Part shown: positions 18,121 to 18,359 of the stretch, in pieces | Layout of the letters: every line of letters begins with the position of its first letter | Position numbering within the stretch: position 1 is the first letter of the stretch | Assembly: GCA_900617975.1 (NCBI GenBank) | Contig: UZAE01000777.1 | Coordinates: forward strand, 1-18,359 | Direction of reading: 5' to 3' | DNA from: Rodentolepis nana | Lineage: Eukaryota; Platyhelminthes; Cestoda; Cyclophyllidea; Hymenolepididae | DNA: 18,359 nt | Position numbers and translations under genes: made by a program | The notes under the pieces: model-generated | The model's input: the letters and a program-made list of their open reading frames with translations, nothing else | Databases searched by the model: none | What the model was told of the DNA's origin: nothing

Positions 18121-18359
18121 GGGGTGTGCGATAGACTTACCTCCATGTGGTGCACCCTTGGCAACATATACTCATACGGCAAAAAAAGTCTATTAACTGG
18201 CAGTTGACTTCTGACTTCAAACTACCATCATCCCACTGTATGTCCTATTCGACCCCTTCCAGAGTACTCACCTCACCTTTTTCTACCTTTGTGTGTGTCT
18301 CTTTTACATCGTTGAAGCCCTTTTCTGTCCCCCCTCTCGACTTTTTGTCACTTTGATGT
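18121..18359 (+). repeat. SINE-like retroposon, copy 7 (cut by window end)
   Basis: Plus-strand copy starting exactly at the consensus head GGGGTGTGCGATAGACTTAC and running off the window after the C/T-rich middle (CACTTTGATGT). The antisense donor-like motif is intact, and the CACGTG of the head is changed to CATGTG. The 5' flank ends ATATAATGAA, which is where one arm of a target-site duplication should lie; the other arm is outside the window. It is one of the less diverged copies by eye. Confidence 0.92.

Noticed and set aside
1..18359. CRISPR array or bacterial defence cluster
   Set aside because: The repeats are long, in both orientations, irregularly spaced and flanked by target duplications, and no bacterial genes are present.

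Overview
The window reads as AT-rich, intron-less-looking intergenic (or deep intronic) DNA of a metazoan. No intact protein-coding gene, rRNA or confident tRNA can be supported. What can be supported is a dense population of transposable-element relics: seven copies of one short retroposon, a long decayed Ty3/Gypsy pol, a decayed FLYWCH-type zinc-finger fragment, and one probable tRNA-derived SINE relic. A flatworm or other lophotrochozoan would fit the mixture of Mag-like Gypsy pol, FLYWCH fragment and compact SINEs, but nothing in the sequence fixes the species; bacteria, phage and plants are very unlikely.

Layout. 23-326 (-), 4145-4470 (+), 5175-5502 (-), 5856-6198 (+), 9643-9940 (-), 12337-12679 (+) and 18121-end (+) are copies of the same roughly 300-345 bp element. 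All complete copies start at the same 5' end (consensus GGGGTGTGCGATAGACTTAC) and end in a TAAA-type tail. Copies 1 to 6 are flanked by target-site duplications of about 8-17 bp, which I could read directly. This is the signature of LINE-mobilised SINE-like retroposition, and is the best candidate here for an undescribed family.

4471-5174, lying between two tail-to-tail copies, carries a degenerate FLYWCH finger (about 4530-4700). 5503-5855 lies between two head-to-head copies and holds only a 51-codon orphan ORF. 9121-9240 has a tRNA-like T-arm and A-box-like segment. 13169-15066 is a colinear but broken Ty3/Gypsy pol: reverse transcriptase, RNase H, integrase zinc domain, integrase core and integrase C-terminal GPY/F-type module all appear in the canonical order on the + strand, with frameshifts, in-frame stops, deletions and a (CA)11 tract.

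The remaining stretches (342-4129, 6206-9120, 9241-9634, 9949-12321, 12695-13168 and 15067-18120) contain short ORFs without recognisable homology, homopolymer G or C tracts and small hairpins. The relics do not form a working system together; they record several waves of insertion.
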